NCBI GenBank assembly: GCA_964291335.2
Contig: OZ219748.1
Span: 2,108,001-2,172,000 of the forward strand
Direction of reading: 5' to 3'
Length of the DNA stretch: 64,000 bases
From: G964291335 sp964291335
GTDB lineage: Bacteria > Chloroflexota > Dehalococcoidia > Lucifugimonadales > UBA3495
The notes beneath the pieces are model-generated. The model was given only the letters and a program-made list of their open reading frames with translations. It had not been told where the DNA came from and did not search any database. Every line of letters begins with the position of its first letter. Positions within the stretch are counted from its first letter, which is position 1. This document shows, in pieces, positions 1 through 8,501 of the stretch. The position numbers and the translations under genes are program-made.

Positions 1-363
1 ATGCGCCGGCGGGTGCGGGAAATGCTGAGCGCCGGCGCTGAACGGCAGGAAATTCTGGACTACTTCGCCAGCCGCTACGGCCAGAACGTTCTGGCATCGC
101 CCCCCAAGTCCGGGGTCAGCCTGCTGGCGTGGGTTTTGCCGGTGGCCGGCGTAGCGGCCGCTTTAGCGGCCGGTCTGGTCGTAATCCGGGCGATGACTGT
201 CCGCAATCCCGCTGCCGTTCCGACAGAGGGGCAGTTTGCCCCCGCCCCGGAAGAGCTGACCCCCTATCTGGAAGCGGTGGACCGCAGCCTGGCCCGGCCA
301 CCCCGCCAGGGCGGGGATGTTGACCAGCCCCCCGGCGATGACGGGCGGAAACCGGAACAATAA
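1..363 (+). CDS. ccmH: Cytochrome c maturation protein CcmH/CycL, C-terminal part (5' end outside window)
   Basis: This is the end of a CcmH/CycL-type protein, which keeps apocytochrome c thiols reduced for haem attachment on the outer face of the membrane. The visible part matches the family after its active site: a helical stretch with the run EILDYFASRYGQNVL, a short loop (SPPKSG), then one membrane helix at about residues 38-62 and a polar tail. The diagnostic Cys-x-x-Cys motif is absent, so the gene must begin upstream and the ATG at base 1 is probably internal. It sits 18 bases before ccmF in the same direction. The family call is good; the true start cannot be seen. Confidence 0.8.
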   Translation: MRRRVREMLSAGAERQEILDYFASRYGQNVLASPPKSGVSLLAWVLPVAGVAAALAAGLVVIRAMTVRNPAAVPTEGQFAPAPEELTPYLEAVDRSLARPPRQGGDVDQPPGDDGRKPEQ

Positions 364-381
364 GGACGGCTTGCAGTAGTC

Positions 382-2388
382 ATGGCTGACTTGGGCGCAA
401 TCACACTCTGGATTGGTCTGGCTTTGTCTTCCTACGCCGTTTTCGGGTCGCTGCTCGGGCAGCTGCGGGCCATTCCCGCCCTGGTGGAAAGCGCGCGCCG
501 GGCCGTTTACGTGCTGACCCTGGCAATGCTGGTGGCTACCCTCAGCCTGGTTGGTTCCTTTATCAACCGGGATTTTGAGGTAGCCTATGTCGCCGCCCAC
601 AGCAGCCTGGCCATGCCGGATATATATACCTGGGTAGCCTTTTACGCCGGCAACGAAGGTTCCCTGCTTTACATTGCCTTGGTGCTTTCCGCCATGTCCG
701 CTGCGGCCATCCGGTGGGCGCCCCGGCAGCTGACCGATACCATGCCCTACACCACAGCAACGCTGATGGTGGTGCAGACCTTCTTCATTGCGGTTATGGC
801 CTTCATGGCCAACCCCTTTGACAAGCTGCCCTTTGTTCCCCCGGACGGGGAAGGTATCAACCCGCTGCTTACCCACTTCGGCATGTTCTTCCACCCGCCG
901 GCGTTGATGGCCGGGCTGATTGCCATTGCAATACCCCTGGCCTTCTCGCTGGGGACGCTGGCCGGCGGAAAGTTCCGGGACGAATGGGCTGATGCCGGCC
1001 GGGTGTGGGGGATAATTGCCTGGGTTCTGCTGGCCAGTGGGCTGCTGCTGGGTTCCTGGTGGGCCTACACGATTCTGGGTTGGGGCGGGTTCTGGTTCTG
1101 GGACCCGGTGGAAAACGCCGCCTTCATGCCCTGGCTGGCCCTGACAGCTTTCGTCCACTCGATTATGGTGCAAAAGCGGCGGGGCATGTTCCGCATGTGG
1201 AACATAGTACTGATTAACGTGGCCTTTGGCCTGGCCCTTTACGGAATGTTCATGAACCGCGGCGGGCCGGTGCCTTCGGTACACTCCTTCGGCGCTTCCA
1301 CGCTGGGTTGGGTGTTTTTGCTTTTCCTGGCGGTGGGCGTTATTGTCCCTTTCCTGGTCTTCTTCTGGCGTTACAACCGGCTGAAAAGCGCCCAGAACCT
1401 GGACTCCATGCTATCCCGGGAGGCGTCTTTCCTGGTAAACAACCTGCTGCTGCTGGGCATTGCTTTTGTAACCCTGTGGGGTACGGTGTACCCTTTGTTC
1501 GCCCGGCTGGGCGGCGGCGAGGAGATAACCATTGCCCGGCCCTTTTACGACCAGGTTAACGGGCCGCTGCTGCTGGTTTTAATCGGCCTGATGGGCATTG
1601 GGCCGCTGCTGCCCTGGCGCCGAGCCAACTGGCGCAGCCTCCGGCGGGCCCTGCTGTATCCGGCCGTCCTGGCGCTGGCGGTAGTCGCAGCGCTGGCCGT
1701 TCTGGTTACCCGGCAGCCCTTTGCCCTGGCCGGTTTTGGCTTGTGCGCCCTGGTCGCCGCCGGCATATTGCTGGAATGGCGGCGGGGAACGGCGGCGCGC
1801 CACCGCACGGCCGGCGAGCCTTACCCTCTGGCCTTTATCCGGCTAATCAGCGCCAACCGACCACGTTACGGCGGCTACATCGTCCACCTGTCGGTGGTGA
1901 TGGTAGCGCTGGGCGTATTGGGCGGTTCCCTGTTCGAGGTACAGCGGGACGTGGTTCTGGCCCCGGGGGAGAGCTACGAACTGGCCGGTTACCGGGTTCG
2001 CTACCTGGATACGACGCAAACGCTGCAACCCGACCGTACTGAATACCTTTCCCGGCTGGAGCTATACCGGGACGGGCAGTTGCTGGAGACGATGCAGGCT
2101 CGGCGCAGTTTCTATCCGTCGTTTAACATGGCTTCTACCCTGGCGGCCATCCGTTCCACGCCGGTAGAAGACTTTTATGTGGTTCCCAGCGAAAACCTGT
2201 CCGACGGTTCGGTCGGGTTTCGCATCATGGTCAGCCCCCTGGTCTGGTGGATGTGGGCTGCCGGGCCGGTGCTGATTCTTGGCACCGTGGTATCCTTGTG
2301 GCCGGAAACCGGACGGGAACGCCGCCGGGCGGCGCAGCGCGCGCCGCTGACGGCCGGCTCAATGGGTTCCCGTCCCAGCGCGGTTTAG
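382..2388 (+). CDS. ccmF: Haem lyase CcmF/NrfE family
   Basis: This 668-residue polytopic membrane protein is the CcmF component of system I cytochrome c maturation, which joins haem to the CxxCH motif of apocytochromes. The tryptophan-rich haem-handling signature is clear at about residues 233-252 (GWGGFWFWDPVENAAFMPWL). Conserved histidine-containing loops are also present (THFGMFFHPP near residue 170; PSVHSFGASTLG near residue 300). About 13-15 hydrophobic segments and a periplasmic region before the last helix fit the family, and the length is normal. It follows ccmH and precedes the other maturation genes, so it is very probably one transcript with them. The ATG at 382 has only a weak AAGGA-like ribosome site. 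Confidence 0.95.
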   Translation: MADLGAITLWIGLALSSYAVFGSLLGQLRAIPALVESARRAVYVLTLAMLVATLSLVGSFINRDFEVAYVAAHSSLAMPDIYTWVAFYAGNEGSLLYIALVLSAMSAAAIRWAPRQLTDTMPYTTATLMVVQTFFIAVMAFMANPFDKLPFVPPDGEGINPLLTHFGMFFHPPALMAGLIAIAIPLAFSLGTLAGGKFRDEWADAGRVWGIIAWVLLASGLLLGSWWAYTILGWGGFWFWDPVENAAFMPWLALTAFVHSIMVQKRRGMFRMWNIVLINVAFGLALYGMFMNRGGPVPSVHSFGASTLGWVFLLFLAVGVIVPFLVFFWRYNRLKSAQNLDSMLSREASFLVNNLLLLGIAFVTLWGTVYPLFARLGGGEEITIARPFYDQVNGPLLLVLIGLMGIGPLLPWRRANWRSLRRALLYPAVLALAVVAALAVLVTRQPFALAGFGLCALVAAGILLEWRRGTAARHRTAGEPYPLAFIRLISANRPRYGGYIVHLSVVMVALGVLGGSLFEVQRDVVLAPGESYELAGYRVRYLDTTQTLQPDRTEYLSRLELYRDGQLLETMQARRSFYPSFNMASTLAAIRSTPVEDFYVVPSENLSDGSVGFRIMVSPLVWWMWAAGPVLILGTVVSLWPETGRERRRAAQRAPLTAGSMGSRPSAV

Positions 2389-2443
2389 GCAGCATGCCGG
2401 TTTTACTCGCCATTGCCCGGCGCCGGCGGCAGACCCGGTTGTC

Positions 2444-2929
2444 ATGGCCCTAATCATCGGGGCTATCCTGGCCTTGCTGAGCATTGCCGTGGCGGTTTAT
2501 CCCTTCGTAAGCCACCGCTTTTTCGCCGCCCGGAGGCCGCCGCCGGCCGCCGGTCAGGGTTCCCTCGCCGCCCGGTTGGACGCTGTTTATGACGCCATAA
2601 ATACGCTGCAACTGGAACGGGAGCTGGGCAACTTACCGGAAGGGCTGTACCGGGAACAGCTTGATGCTTATCGCTTTCAGGCCGCTTTGCTGCTGCGAGA
2701 AATGGACCGGAGCAGCGCCGAAAGAGGGGAAGACTGGGCGCTGGAAGAGGAAATCCGGTTGGCCCGGACTGCTCTGAAGCTCCCGGCCCTGGAACCTCCC
2801 TTGCCTTGCCCGGCCTGCGGTCGCCCAACCCGGGCAGAAGGGAACCAATGCCCGGAGTGCGGGGGCAGCCTGACGGCGTCCGTTCCCGTTGAACGCCCGG
2901 TTGACCCGGCGGAACCGGGCCAGACATGA
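2444..2929 (+). CDS. Membrane-anchored zinc-ribbon protein of the cytochrome c maturation operon
   Basis: This 161-residue protein starts with one membrane helix (about residues 3-24). A charged alpha-helical segment follows (about 45-100, including LQLERELGNLPEGLYREQLD), then a C-terminal zinc ribbon with two CxxC pairs (CPACGRPT and CPECGGS). The anchor-plus-helix layout recalls CcmI-type proteins, which hold apocytochrome c, but there are no TPR repeats. Calling it a CcmI analogue is inference from position between ccmF and the thioredoxin gene. It overlaps the next gene by four bases (ATGA), which suggests translational coupling. Confidence 0.65.
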   Translation: MALIIGAILALLSIAVAVYPFVSHRFFAARRPPPAAGQGSLAARLDAVYDAINTLQLERELGNLPEGLYREQLDAYRFQAALLLREMDRSSAERGEDWALEEEIRLARTALKLPALEPPLPCPACGRPTRAEGNQCPECGGSLTASVPVERPVDPAEPGQT

Positions 2930-4173
2930 CCCGGCGCTGCTGGTTTTTGGCCCTGCTCATCCTGGCAGTTGCCGGAATGGGCGCCCTGCCGCCCGTGGGC
3001 GCTGCTCCGCTGGCCGCCCAGGGTGGGGAGGCAGTAACCATAAGCGGCAGGGCCGTCAACGGCACGCAGGACGGTAAACCGCCGGCCAACCACCCGATTG
3101 CCTTGCACACCATTGACCGGACGACCGGGCGGGTAGCCACGCGGGAAGCGGCAACCGATGCCCTGGGCCGCTTCCGGTTTGCCGCCCCGGTTCTGCCCGA
3201 TGGCGGCAGTTATGTGCTGGTGATGGATTTTGACGGTATGCGCTATAACCGGCTGCTGGAAGAGGGCGACGGGCTGGCAGCGGTGGAGTTTATGGTGTAT
3301 GAAACCACCCAGGACATTGCCGTGGCCCAGGTGAACCGGCAGACGATGATTATCGCCGATGTGGACCCGGCCCGCCGGGAGTTGCGAGCCCTGGAGGTGG
3401 TCAGTGTCCGCAACAGCAGCGACCGTACCTTGCTGCCGGAATTGACCGACATTGCCAACCCGGCGGAAATCAGCTTCCTGCGCTTCTCCCTGCCCCCCAA
3501 CGCCAGCGAACTGGATGTGCGTTCCAGCCTGCCCGGCGGAGACATTATTCCGGTCGGCGCCGGCTTTGCCGTTACCGCTCCGGTGCCGCCCGGCGACCAT
3601 CAAATCAGCTACACTTACCAATTTCCCTATCAGGCTGACCGGGTTGCCTTCAATCAACGCCTGCTCCAGGGCGCCGGCGTGTACCGGGTGCTGGCCCCGG
3701 CGCAGCTGTCGGAAATTCGGGTGGAGCCGCTCCAGCCCCAACCGCGCATTGACGTGGAAGGAACAACTTACCTGGTGTGGGAGGAGCAGGACATTCCACC
3801 GCGGCGGGGTGTTACCCTTACCCTGTCCCGTCTGCCGCAGCCTGGTTTACTCACCCGGTCAGGTCAGTTTATCGCCGCCGGTCAAACCTGGCAAAAGGCG
3901 ATACCGGCAATGCTGGGGTTGGGGTTGGCGCTGGTGCTGGTTTACGCCTGGTTCCGGGGGCCGCGGAGCCGGCCGGCGGCCGGCCAACTCGAAGCCGATG
4001 CTGCCGGGCCGCGCCGGCGGCAAACTCTGGTGCAGGCCGCAGCCATCCTGGACGAACAGTTCGCGCAAAGCCTGGTTCCCCGGGCCGAATACCTTGCCCG
4101 GCGAGCGGAACTGCTGGCCCAACTGCGGCGGCTGAGCCAGTCCGGTTCGGAAGAGCGGGGGCAGGAGCCGTGA
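2926..4173 (+). CDS. Exported membrane-anchored protein with a carboxypeptidase-regulatory-like domain
   Basis: The 415-residue product begins with a signal peptide (hydrophobic residues about 5-33). Its ectodomain starts with a beta-sandwich resembling the carboxypeptidase regulatory-like fold (ISGRAVNGTQDGKPP, then TDALGRFRFAAP). More beta-rich sequence follows up to about residue 320, then one membrane helix (about 324-343) and a cytoplasmic tail whose last helix (ILDEQFAQSLVPRAEYLARR) looks like a short oligomerisation motif. The role in cytochrome c maturation is unknown. It is wedged between, and overlaps, its neighbours (ATGA at the start, GTGA at the end), so it is co-translated with the operon. 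It could be a haem or apocytochrome handling factor; this is inference. Confidence 0.6.
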   Translation: MTRRCWFLALLILAVAGMGALPPVGAAPLAAQGGEAVTISGRAVNGTQDGKPPANHPIALHTIDRTTGRVATREAATDALGRFRFAAPVLPDGGSYVLVMDFDGMRYNRLLEEGDGLAAVEFMVYETTQDIAVAQVNRQTMIIADVDPARRELRALEVVSVRNSSDRTLLPELTDIANPAEISFLRFSLPPNASELDVRSSLPGGDIIPVGAGFAVTAPVPPGDHQISYTYQFPYQADRVAFNQRLLQGAGVYRVLAPAQLSEIRVEPLQPQPRIDVEGTTYLVWEEQDIPPRRGVTLTLSRLPQPGLLTRSGQFIAAGQTWQKAIPAMLGLGLALVLVYAWFRGPRSRPAAGQLEADAAGPRRRQTLVQAAAILDEQFAQSLVPRAEYLARRAELLAQLRRLSQSGSEERGQEP

Positions 4174-4742
4174 GTCAGCGCGGCTGGATTCTGACCGGCG
4201 CAGCACTGGTCATTGCCGCCTTTTTAGGCATCCTGGTATGGGCTTCGCTGCAAACCGGGGGGGCGCCGGGCGGTATGGGAATCAACACCGAGTTCGGCGT
4301 GGCGGAAATTGACCGTCAGCCGGCCCGCGACTTTTCCCTGGCATTGTCATCGGGCGGGACGGCCACCCTTTCCCAGTTTCGGGGCCAGGTGGTGCTGGTG
4401 GACTTCTGGGCATCCTGGTGCGCACCTTGCCGTCAGGAAGCGGAAACCCTGGAGCGGACGTACCGGGAATATGCCTCCAGGGGGGTAGTGTTTCTGGGCG
4501 TTAACATTTGGGACCACCCCGACAGCGCCGCTGCTTATTTGACCGAATTCGGCGTTTCCTACCCGACGGGCATTGACGCTGACGGCATTATTGCTATTGA
4601 CTATGGGGTTAAAGGAATACCGGAGAAGTTCTTCGTCAATCGGGACGGCATGCTGCACCGGAAATTCATCGGCCCCATGCGCCCGGAGACCCTGCGCCAA
4701 ACCCTGGATGAACTGCTGGCAGACCGCCCGGAGGAGCGGTAA
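4170..4742 (+). CDS. TlpA/CcmG-type thiol-disulfide oxidoreductase
   Basis: This 190-residue anchored thioredoxin has one N-terminal membrane helix (about residues 5-25) and a TlpA/ResA-like fold. The active site WASWCAPCRQE lies near residue 85 and the cis-proline loop (KGIPEKFFVNRDG) near residue 150. Proteins of this type reduce the haem-binding cysteines of apocytochrome c, or its chaperone, in the periplasm. The start is taken as GTG at 4170. It overlaps the stop of the previous gene as GTGA and leads straight into the hydrophobic anchor, whereas any earlier start would lie inside the upstream gene. It closes the visible maturation operon. Confidence 0.88.
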   Translation: MSQRGWILTGAALVIAAFLGILVWASLQTGGAPGGMGINTEFGVAEIDRQPARDFSLALSSGGTATLSQFRGQVVLVDFWASWCAPCRQEAETLERTYREYASRGVVFLGVNIWDHPDSAAAYLTEFGVSYPTGIDADGIIAIDYGVKGIPEKFFVNRDGMLHRKFIGPMRPETLRQTLDELLADRPEER

Positions 4743-4753
4743 AAACCTGTCCT

Positions 4754-5632
4754 TTAACCGTCTTGAAATACCAGGCCAGGAGGGGGCTGCTCTTCGTTCA
4801 TCCATACCTCCAATTGGTTGAACCATCCCTCATTTACAGTTACAACCTCTTGCACGCCCAGCTTCAAATCTCGCAGATTATCGGTCAGGTTATATCCATC
4901 TATCAAGTCAACCGGCAGTGCGCCATCTCTTGAGGCCTCCTCTTGCGCCGCCGTGGTAAAAGTGCTTGTGGTGATTATGATGCCCCGGTCAGCGCGTCCG
5001 TGCATGGCGCCGCGAAAATCCCGTACCACCGATGGCCCTACCGGGCGCTGCCAGCGTTTACACTGGAAAAATATCGGGAAGTTGACAAATCGCAATAATT
5101 GCAACATACCGCGACCATCTATGCCCTCGTCTCCGCTTCTGCCGGTTACCTGAACTTGTACGAAGCCGCTCTCCCGCAGCAGTCTCTGGCAAAGCCGCTC
5201 AAAAGCGGCAGGAGAAAGTCGTTGGATCCTGTCAAGCAGAGCATCCCGCCACTCTTCCCCGTTAACGGGAGCTTCATCGTCAATATCGTCTTCAGCAGCG
5301 ACTAAAATTAGACCCGTATCGGGTGAGTTAGCGCTGACCTGGCTGGCAATCGAATTTGCTTCTCTTGCTCCAAGTTCAGTTAAGGTCCATATCCCTCGCT
5401 GAGGGTTATCCAGCAGACCTTGAGCCTTAAGATGCGTACGGGCCCAAGCGATTCGGTGATCCAGAACGGTTTGTCGCCCATTCGACCGTAGTTGTTCAAC
5501 TACATTGGCAGGCAGTTGCAGACTGTTTCTGACTTGTTCCCCGATTTCACTATTGTGGCCGCTTCCACCCAGCTTATGTACTGCCATAAGCGTCCACCGC
5601 TGCATTGCAGTACGAGACGGAATATCGTCCAT
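4754..5632 (-). CDS. mrr: Mrr-family restriction endonuclease (type IV-like)
   Basis: This 292-residue protein has the two-part Mrr layout. An N-terminal winged-helix half (about residues 1-125, Mrr_N type) precedes a PD-(D/E)xK nuclease half (about 140-250). Visible nuclease motifs are FERLCQRLLRESGF, GRSGDEGIDGRG (acidic metal ligand) and FFQCKRW (Q-x-K). Mrr enzymes cut DNA carrying foreign methylation. No methyltransferase or specificity gene is adjacent, which fits a stand-alone type IV system. The gene and its promoter region are visibly poorer in G+C than the flanking genes, suggesting acquisition by transfer. It converges on the maturation operon and is divergent from the ROK kinase gene. 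Confidence 0.88.
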   Translation of the reverse strand: MDDIPSRTAMQRWTLMAVHKLGGSGHNSEIGEQVRNSLQLPANVVEQLRSNGRQTVLDHRIAWARTHLKAQGLLDNPQRGIWTLTELGAREANSIASQVSANSPDTGLILVAAEDDIDDEAPVNGEEWRDALLDRIQRLSPAAFERLCQRLLRESGFVQVQVTGRSGDEGIDGRGMLQLLRFVNFPIFFQCKRWQRPVGPSVVRDFRGAMHGRADRGIIITTSTFTTAAQEEASRDGALPVDLIDGYNLTDNLRDLKLGVQEVVTVNEGWFNQLEVWMNEEQPPPGLVFQDG

Positions 5633-5649
5633 CGGCTATTCCTCTGATA

Positions 5650-5678
5650 TATACAATATGTACCACGTAGTTTTGCAA
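5650..5678 (-). promoter_or_regulatory. Candidate promoter of the mrr gene
   Basis: On the minus strand a TTGCAA (-35) and TGTATA (-10) are separated by 17 bases, about 18 bases before the mrr start. The surrounding 160 bases are A+T-rich compared with the genome average. This is sequence inspection only. Confidence 0.35.
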
Positions 5679-5791
5679 GAATACTATACTTTTGCCGGTT
5701 TGTCGCGCCGGGCAATCTCAATACCCCGTTCCCTTTTGTTGGTCGGGCCTTTAAGATTGTCTGGAACCTGGCCGGCGCAGGAGAAGGATGT

Positions 5792-6799
5792 ATGACCCAG
5801 GAAGCTGATGTGGCCCTGGTTATGGACTGGGGCGGCACCTGGAGCCGGATGGCGGTGGTTAACCGGGCCGGCGCGATGCTGTGGCGGGACCGGGTTCGCA
5901 ATGCGCCGGGCGCCGGGCGGGAGCGGCTGCTGGCCGATGCGGAGGGCCTAATCCGCCGGGCGGTTGACTGGTGCGGAGCGGAAGGCAGCATCGCCGGGCT
6001 GGGGGTGGCCGTGGCCGGGCCGGTCAACGCCCGTACCGGCGCCCTGCGTCAGCCGCCCAACCTGCCCGCGCTGGACGGTGTATGCCTGAAGACCCGGTGG
6101 GAACCCCTCGGCTACCCGGTTTACGTGGGCAATGACGCCGACCTGGCTGCTCTGGGCGAATACCGCTACGGGGCGGGGCAGGAGGCCCGGCAGCGCCGCC
6201 GGCAAGCCGACGCGCTGGTGTATGTTACCGTTAGCACCGGCATCGGCGCCGGCGTAATTGAGCAGGGCCGAATGCTGTTTGGCGCCCAGGGTATGGCCGC
6301 CGAGGCCGGCCATATGACCATCGACCTTAGCCCGGATGCCCCGCGGTGCAACTGCGGCAATTCGGGCTGTCTGGAAGCCATGGCCTCAGGTACGGCCATC
6401 GCCCGCGCCGCCCGCCGGCAGGCTGCCCAACCCGAAATGAAACAATCCCTGCTGGCCCGTGGCAACGTCGGGCAGATAACCGCCGAGCAGGTTTTCGCCG
6501 CCGCCGGTCAGGACGATGCGCTGGCCTGGCGCATCGTGAACGAGGCTGCCGAGTATCTGGCGGTGGGCTTGACCAACCTGCTTCACCTCTTCAACCCTGA
6601 CCTGATGGTGCTGGGCGGCGGCGTAACTTCCGGCCTGGAAAAGCTGGGGCTGCTGCCCCGCTTGCAGAACCGGATGATGGAGCGGGCGATGAGTTCCGGC
6701 CATCGGGAGTTTCGCCTGACTGCCAGCGGCCTGGGCGACGCTCCGGGTATGCTGGGGGCCGCCGCGCTGGTTTGGCGCAGCGCCCCGGAGCCGGCTTGA
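5792..6799 (+). CDS. ROK-family sugar kinase (glucokinase-like)
   Basis: This 335-residue protein belongs to the ROK family, which phosphorylates hexoses with ATP in the cytoplasm. The phosphate-binding signature is present at the N-terminus (MDWGGTWSRM, residues about 10-19). The second glycine-rich region reads VSTGIGAGVI. The zinc site typical of ROK kinases is complete (CNCGNSGCLEAMASG near residue 190), and the catalytic Asp lies in VGNDADLAALGE. There is no N-terminal winged helix, so it is a kinase rather than a NagC/XylR repressor. A ribosome site (GGAGAAGG) precedes the ATG. The exact sugar cannot be read; glucose is the default guess. Confidence 0.88.
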   Translation: MTQEADVALVMDWGGTWSRMAVVNRAGAMLWRDRVRNAPGAGRERLLADAEGLIRRAVDWCGAEGSIAGLGVAVAGPVNARTGALRQPPNLPALDGVCLKTRWEPLGYPVYVGNDADLAALGEYRYGAGQEARQRRRQADALVYVTVSTGIGAGVIEQGRMLFGAQGMAAEAGHMTIDLSPDAPRCNCGNSGCLEAMASGTAIARAARRQAAQPEMKQSLLARGNVGQITAEQVFAAAGQDDALAWRIVNEAAEYLAVGLTNLLHLFNPDLMVLGGGVTSGLEKLGLLPRLQNRMMERAMSSGHREFRLTASGLGDAPGMLGAAALVWRSAPEPA

Positions 6800-6973
6800 A
6801 CGAGCTGCCGGCGGCTGGCCGCGTTCCGCCGTGGGCCGCCCGCTCCAGCCTTTTTCCGGTTAAAGGCACACAGAGGCGCGTCGTCAGGACACCGCAACCC
6901 TTGACCGCCGCAACAACCGGTGCCAGAATAACCCCGGTAAATCCAGGTCAGCAAAATGCGGGAGAGAGTTGCT

Positions 6974-7759
6974 ATGAAGTGGTGCAGGTTTCAGACCGGG
7001 GACGGCCCGTCCTTTGGCCTGATTGAAGATGACAAGGTCATCCGGGTTTCCGGCAGCCCTTTTGGCGATTACCAGCGTACCGGCGATGCGCAGCCGCTGC
7101 GCGAGGTGAAATTGCTGGCGCCGGTAATTCCGCCCACCTTTTACGCCGCCGGAATTAACTTTCGGGAGCATGTGGCCGAGATGGCCGCCAAGCGGGGCGA
7201 GGATCCCCAGTTCCCCGACGCGGCGGACGTGGGCTATCGGGCCAACAACGCCTTGGTGGGCGATGGGGATGCCATTGTAGTCCCCAGCGATGCCAACGAA
7301 TTGCTCCAGTACGAAGGCGAGTTGGTGGTGGTTATCGGCAAGCAGTGCAAGGACGTATCGGAAGAAGAAGCCCTGAACTATGTCTTCGGCTACACGATTG
7401 GCAACGACGTCAGTGAACGGGTGTGGCAGCGGGGCGACCGTACCCTGTGGCGAGGCAAGAATACCGATACCTTTAAGCCGATGGGGCCGTGGATTGTAAC
7501 CGACGGGGTAAACCCGGAAGATTGCGAGGTTCGGATTGTTCTCAACGGCAAGTTCATCAGCAAGTATAATATGTCCGGGGCCATTTTCGGAGTGCGCCAC
7601 TACATCAGCCGGATGAGCCGCTACCTGACCCTTTACCCGGGGGACGTTATCTGGATGGGTACGGACGGGGCGCCGGAAAATATGAAGCACGGCGATGTTA
7701 TCCGCATTGAAATTGACGGCATCGGCGCTTTGAGCAACCCGGTAGTCTGGGAGAAATAA
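6974..7759 (+). CDS. Fumarylacetoacetate hydrolase family protein
   Basis: The 261-residue product has the FAH-family fold used for cleavage, hydration or decarboxylation of 2-oxo acids in aromatic and sugar-acid catabolism. Recognisable blocks are YAAGINFREHVAEM, the metal-binding YEGELVVVIGKQCKDV, the GYTIGNDVSER loop and the C-terminal LYPGDVIWMGTDG followed by GDVIRIEIDGIG. The start is ATG at 6974 because GGGAGAGAG lies just before it. An in-frame ATG 18 bases upstream has no comparable site. A second, divergent FAH paralogue is at 47144. The specific substrate is unknown. Confidence 0.87.
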   Translation: MKWCRFQTGDGPSFGLIEDDKVIRVSGSPFGDYQRTGDAQPLREVKLLAPVIPPTFYAAGINFREHVAEMAAKRGEDPQFPDAADVGYRANNALVGDGDAIVVPSDANELLQYEGELVVVIGKQCKDVSEEEALNYVFGYTIGNDVSERVWQRGDRTLWRGKNTDTFKPMGPWIVTDGVNPEDCEVRIVLNGKFISKYNMSGAIFGVRHYISRMSRYLTLYPGDVIWMGTDGAPENMKHGDVIRIEIDGIGALSNPVVWEK

Positions 7760-7798
7760 CTGCCGGCCCACCGGGCCGATGCAAGGAAAACAGGGAAT

Positions 7799-8101
7799 AT
7801 GAGCGTTGCTAATGCGTTGGACGACCCTTTCGATGATGCCGAAAGGGGGTTGGAATGGCTGGAGCGGCTGGAGGCCCTTCAGTCCCGAGCCGCCTCGGAG
7901 CGGGCCGCCTATGAAGTCGCTGAATATGTGATGCTGCTGCGGAACGCAGTTACCGCTTTAGCCGGCGACCGCACCTTATCCGAGCTGAGTTCCACCGTGG
8001 GCCGGGAGACGGCGGAACTGGTGGAGAACCTGCGCCGGGCCGGGGGGCGTGATTACTGGAATACCCGGATCCGGCCGGCTCTGCTGGAATCAGACAGCTA
8101 G
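7799..8101 (+). CDS. Hypothetical small acidic protein
   Basis: This 100-residue protein matches no family that I recognise. It is mostly helical and acidic, with no membrane segment, cysteines or signal peptide. An AAGGAAAACAGGG stretch gives a plausible ribosome site before the ATG. It lies 39 bases after the FAH-family gene in the same direction, so it may be co-transcribed. It ends five bases before the convergent CMD gene. Confidence 0.5.
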   Translation: MSVANALDDPFDDAERGLEWLERLEALQSRAASERAAYEVAEYVMLLRNAVTALAGDRTLSELSSTVGRETAELVENLRRAGGRDYWNTRIRPALLESDS

Positions 8102-8106
8102 CCGGC

Positions 8107-8484
8107 CTAGTCCTCGGGCAGGCGCCCCGTTTCCCGGGCCCAGGCTTGCAGGCCCCGGCGGAAAGCAAGGGCGCCCATAGGGGCGATTACCGCTTGCAGG
8201 GCTTCCAGAATTTCCCCAGGCGTGGCGCCCTCTTGCAGCGCAACCCGCACGTGGGCCTGAATCTGCTCTACGTCGGCCTTCAGCGCCGCCTCCACCGCAA
8301 TTTGCAGCAACTCCTTGGTCTTGCGGTCCAAAGTCCGCTGGCCGGTATAAGTGGCCTCAATAAACTCCCCATACTTCCGGGCCCATACCGGGTCAACCTC
8401 CGCCATAATGCGGTGCATCTCCAGGGTATAGCCCCGGTTCCGGGATTGGGCCTCCAGGAAGGCCTGCTGGTCATCGGTGGACAT
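8107..8484 (-). CDS. Carboxymuconolactone decarboxylase (CMD) family protein
   Basis: The 125-residue protein has the all-helical CMD/AhpD-like domain. The block KTKELLQIAVEAALKADVEQ is followed by IQAHVRVALQEGATPGEILE. The histidine of the family is kept (IQAH), but the position normally held by a redox cysteine reads Ala-Asp, so a peroxidase or thiol chemistry like AhpD is unlikely. A decarboxylase-like or binding role is possible. A clear ribosome site (AAGGAGT) precedes the ATG. It is the last gene of a five-gene minus-strand run. Confidence 0.8.
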   Translation of the reverse strand: MSTDDQQAFLEAQSRNRGYTLEMHRIMAEVDPVWARKYGEFIEATYTGQRTLDRKTKELLQIAVEAALKADVEQIQAHVRVALQEGATPGEILEALQAVIAPMGALAFRRGLQAWARETGRLPED

Positions 8485-8501
8485 TGGTTACTCCTTCACA
8501 A

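Noticed and set aside
163..1284. A 373-codon minus-strand frame
   Set aside because: Opposite ccmF and without recognisable domains; G+C-rich DNA gives such open shadow frames.
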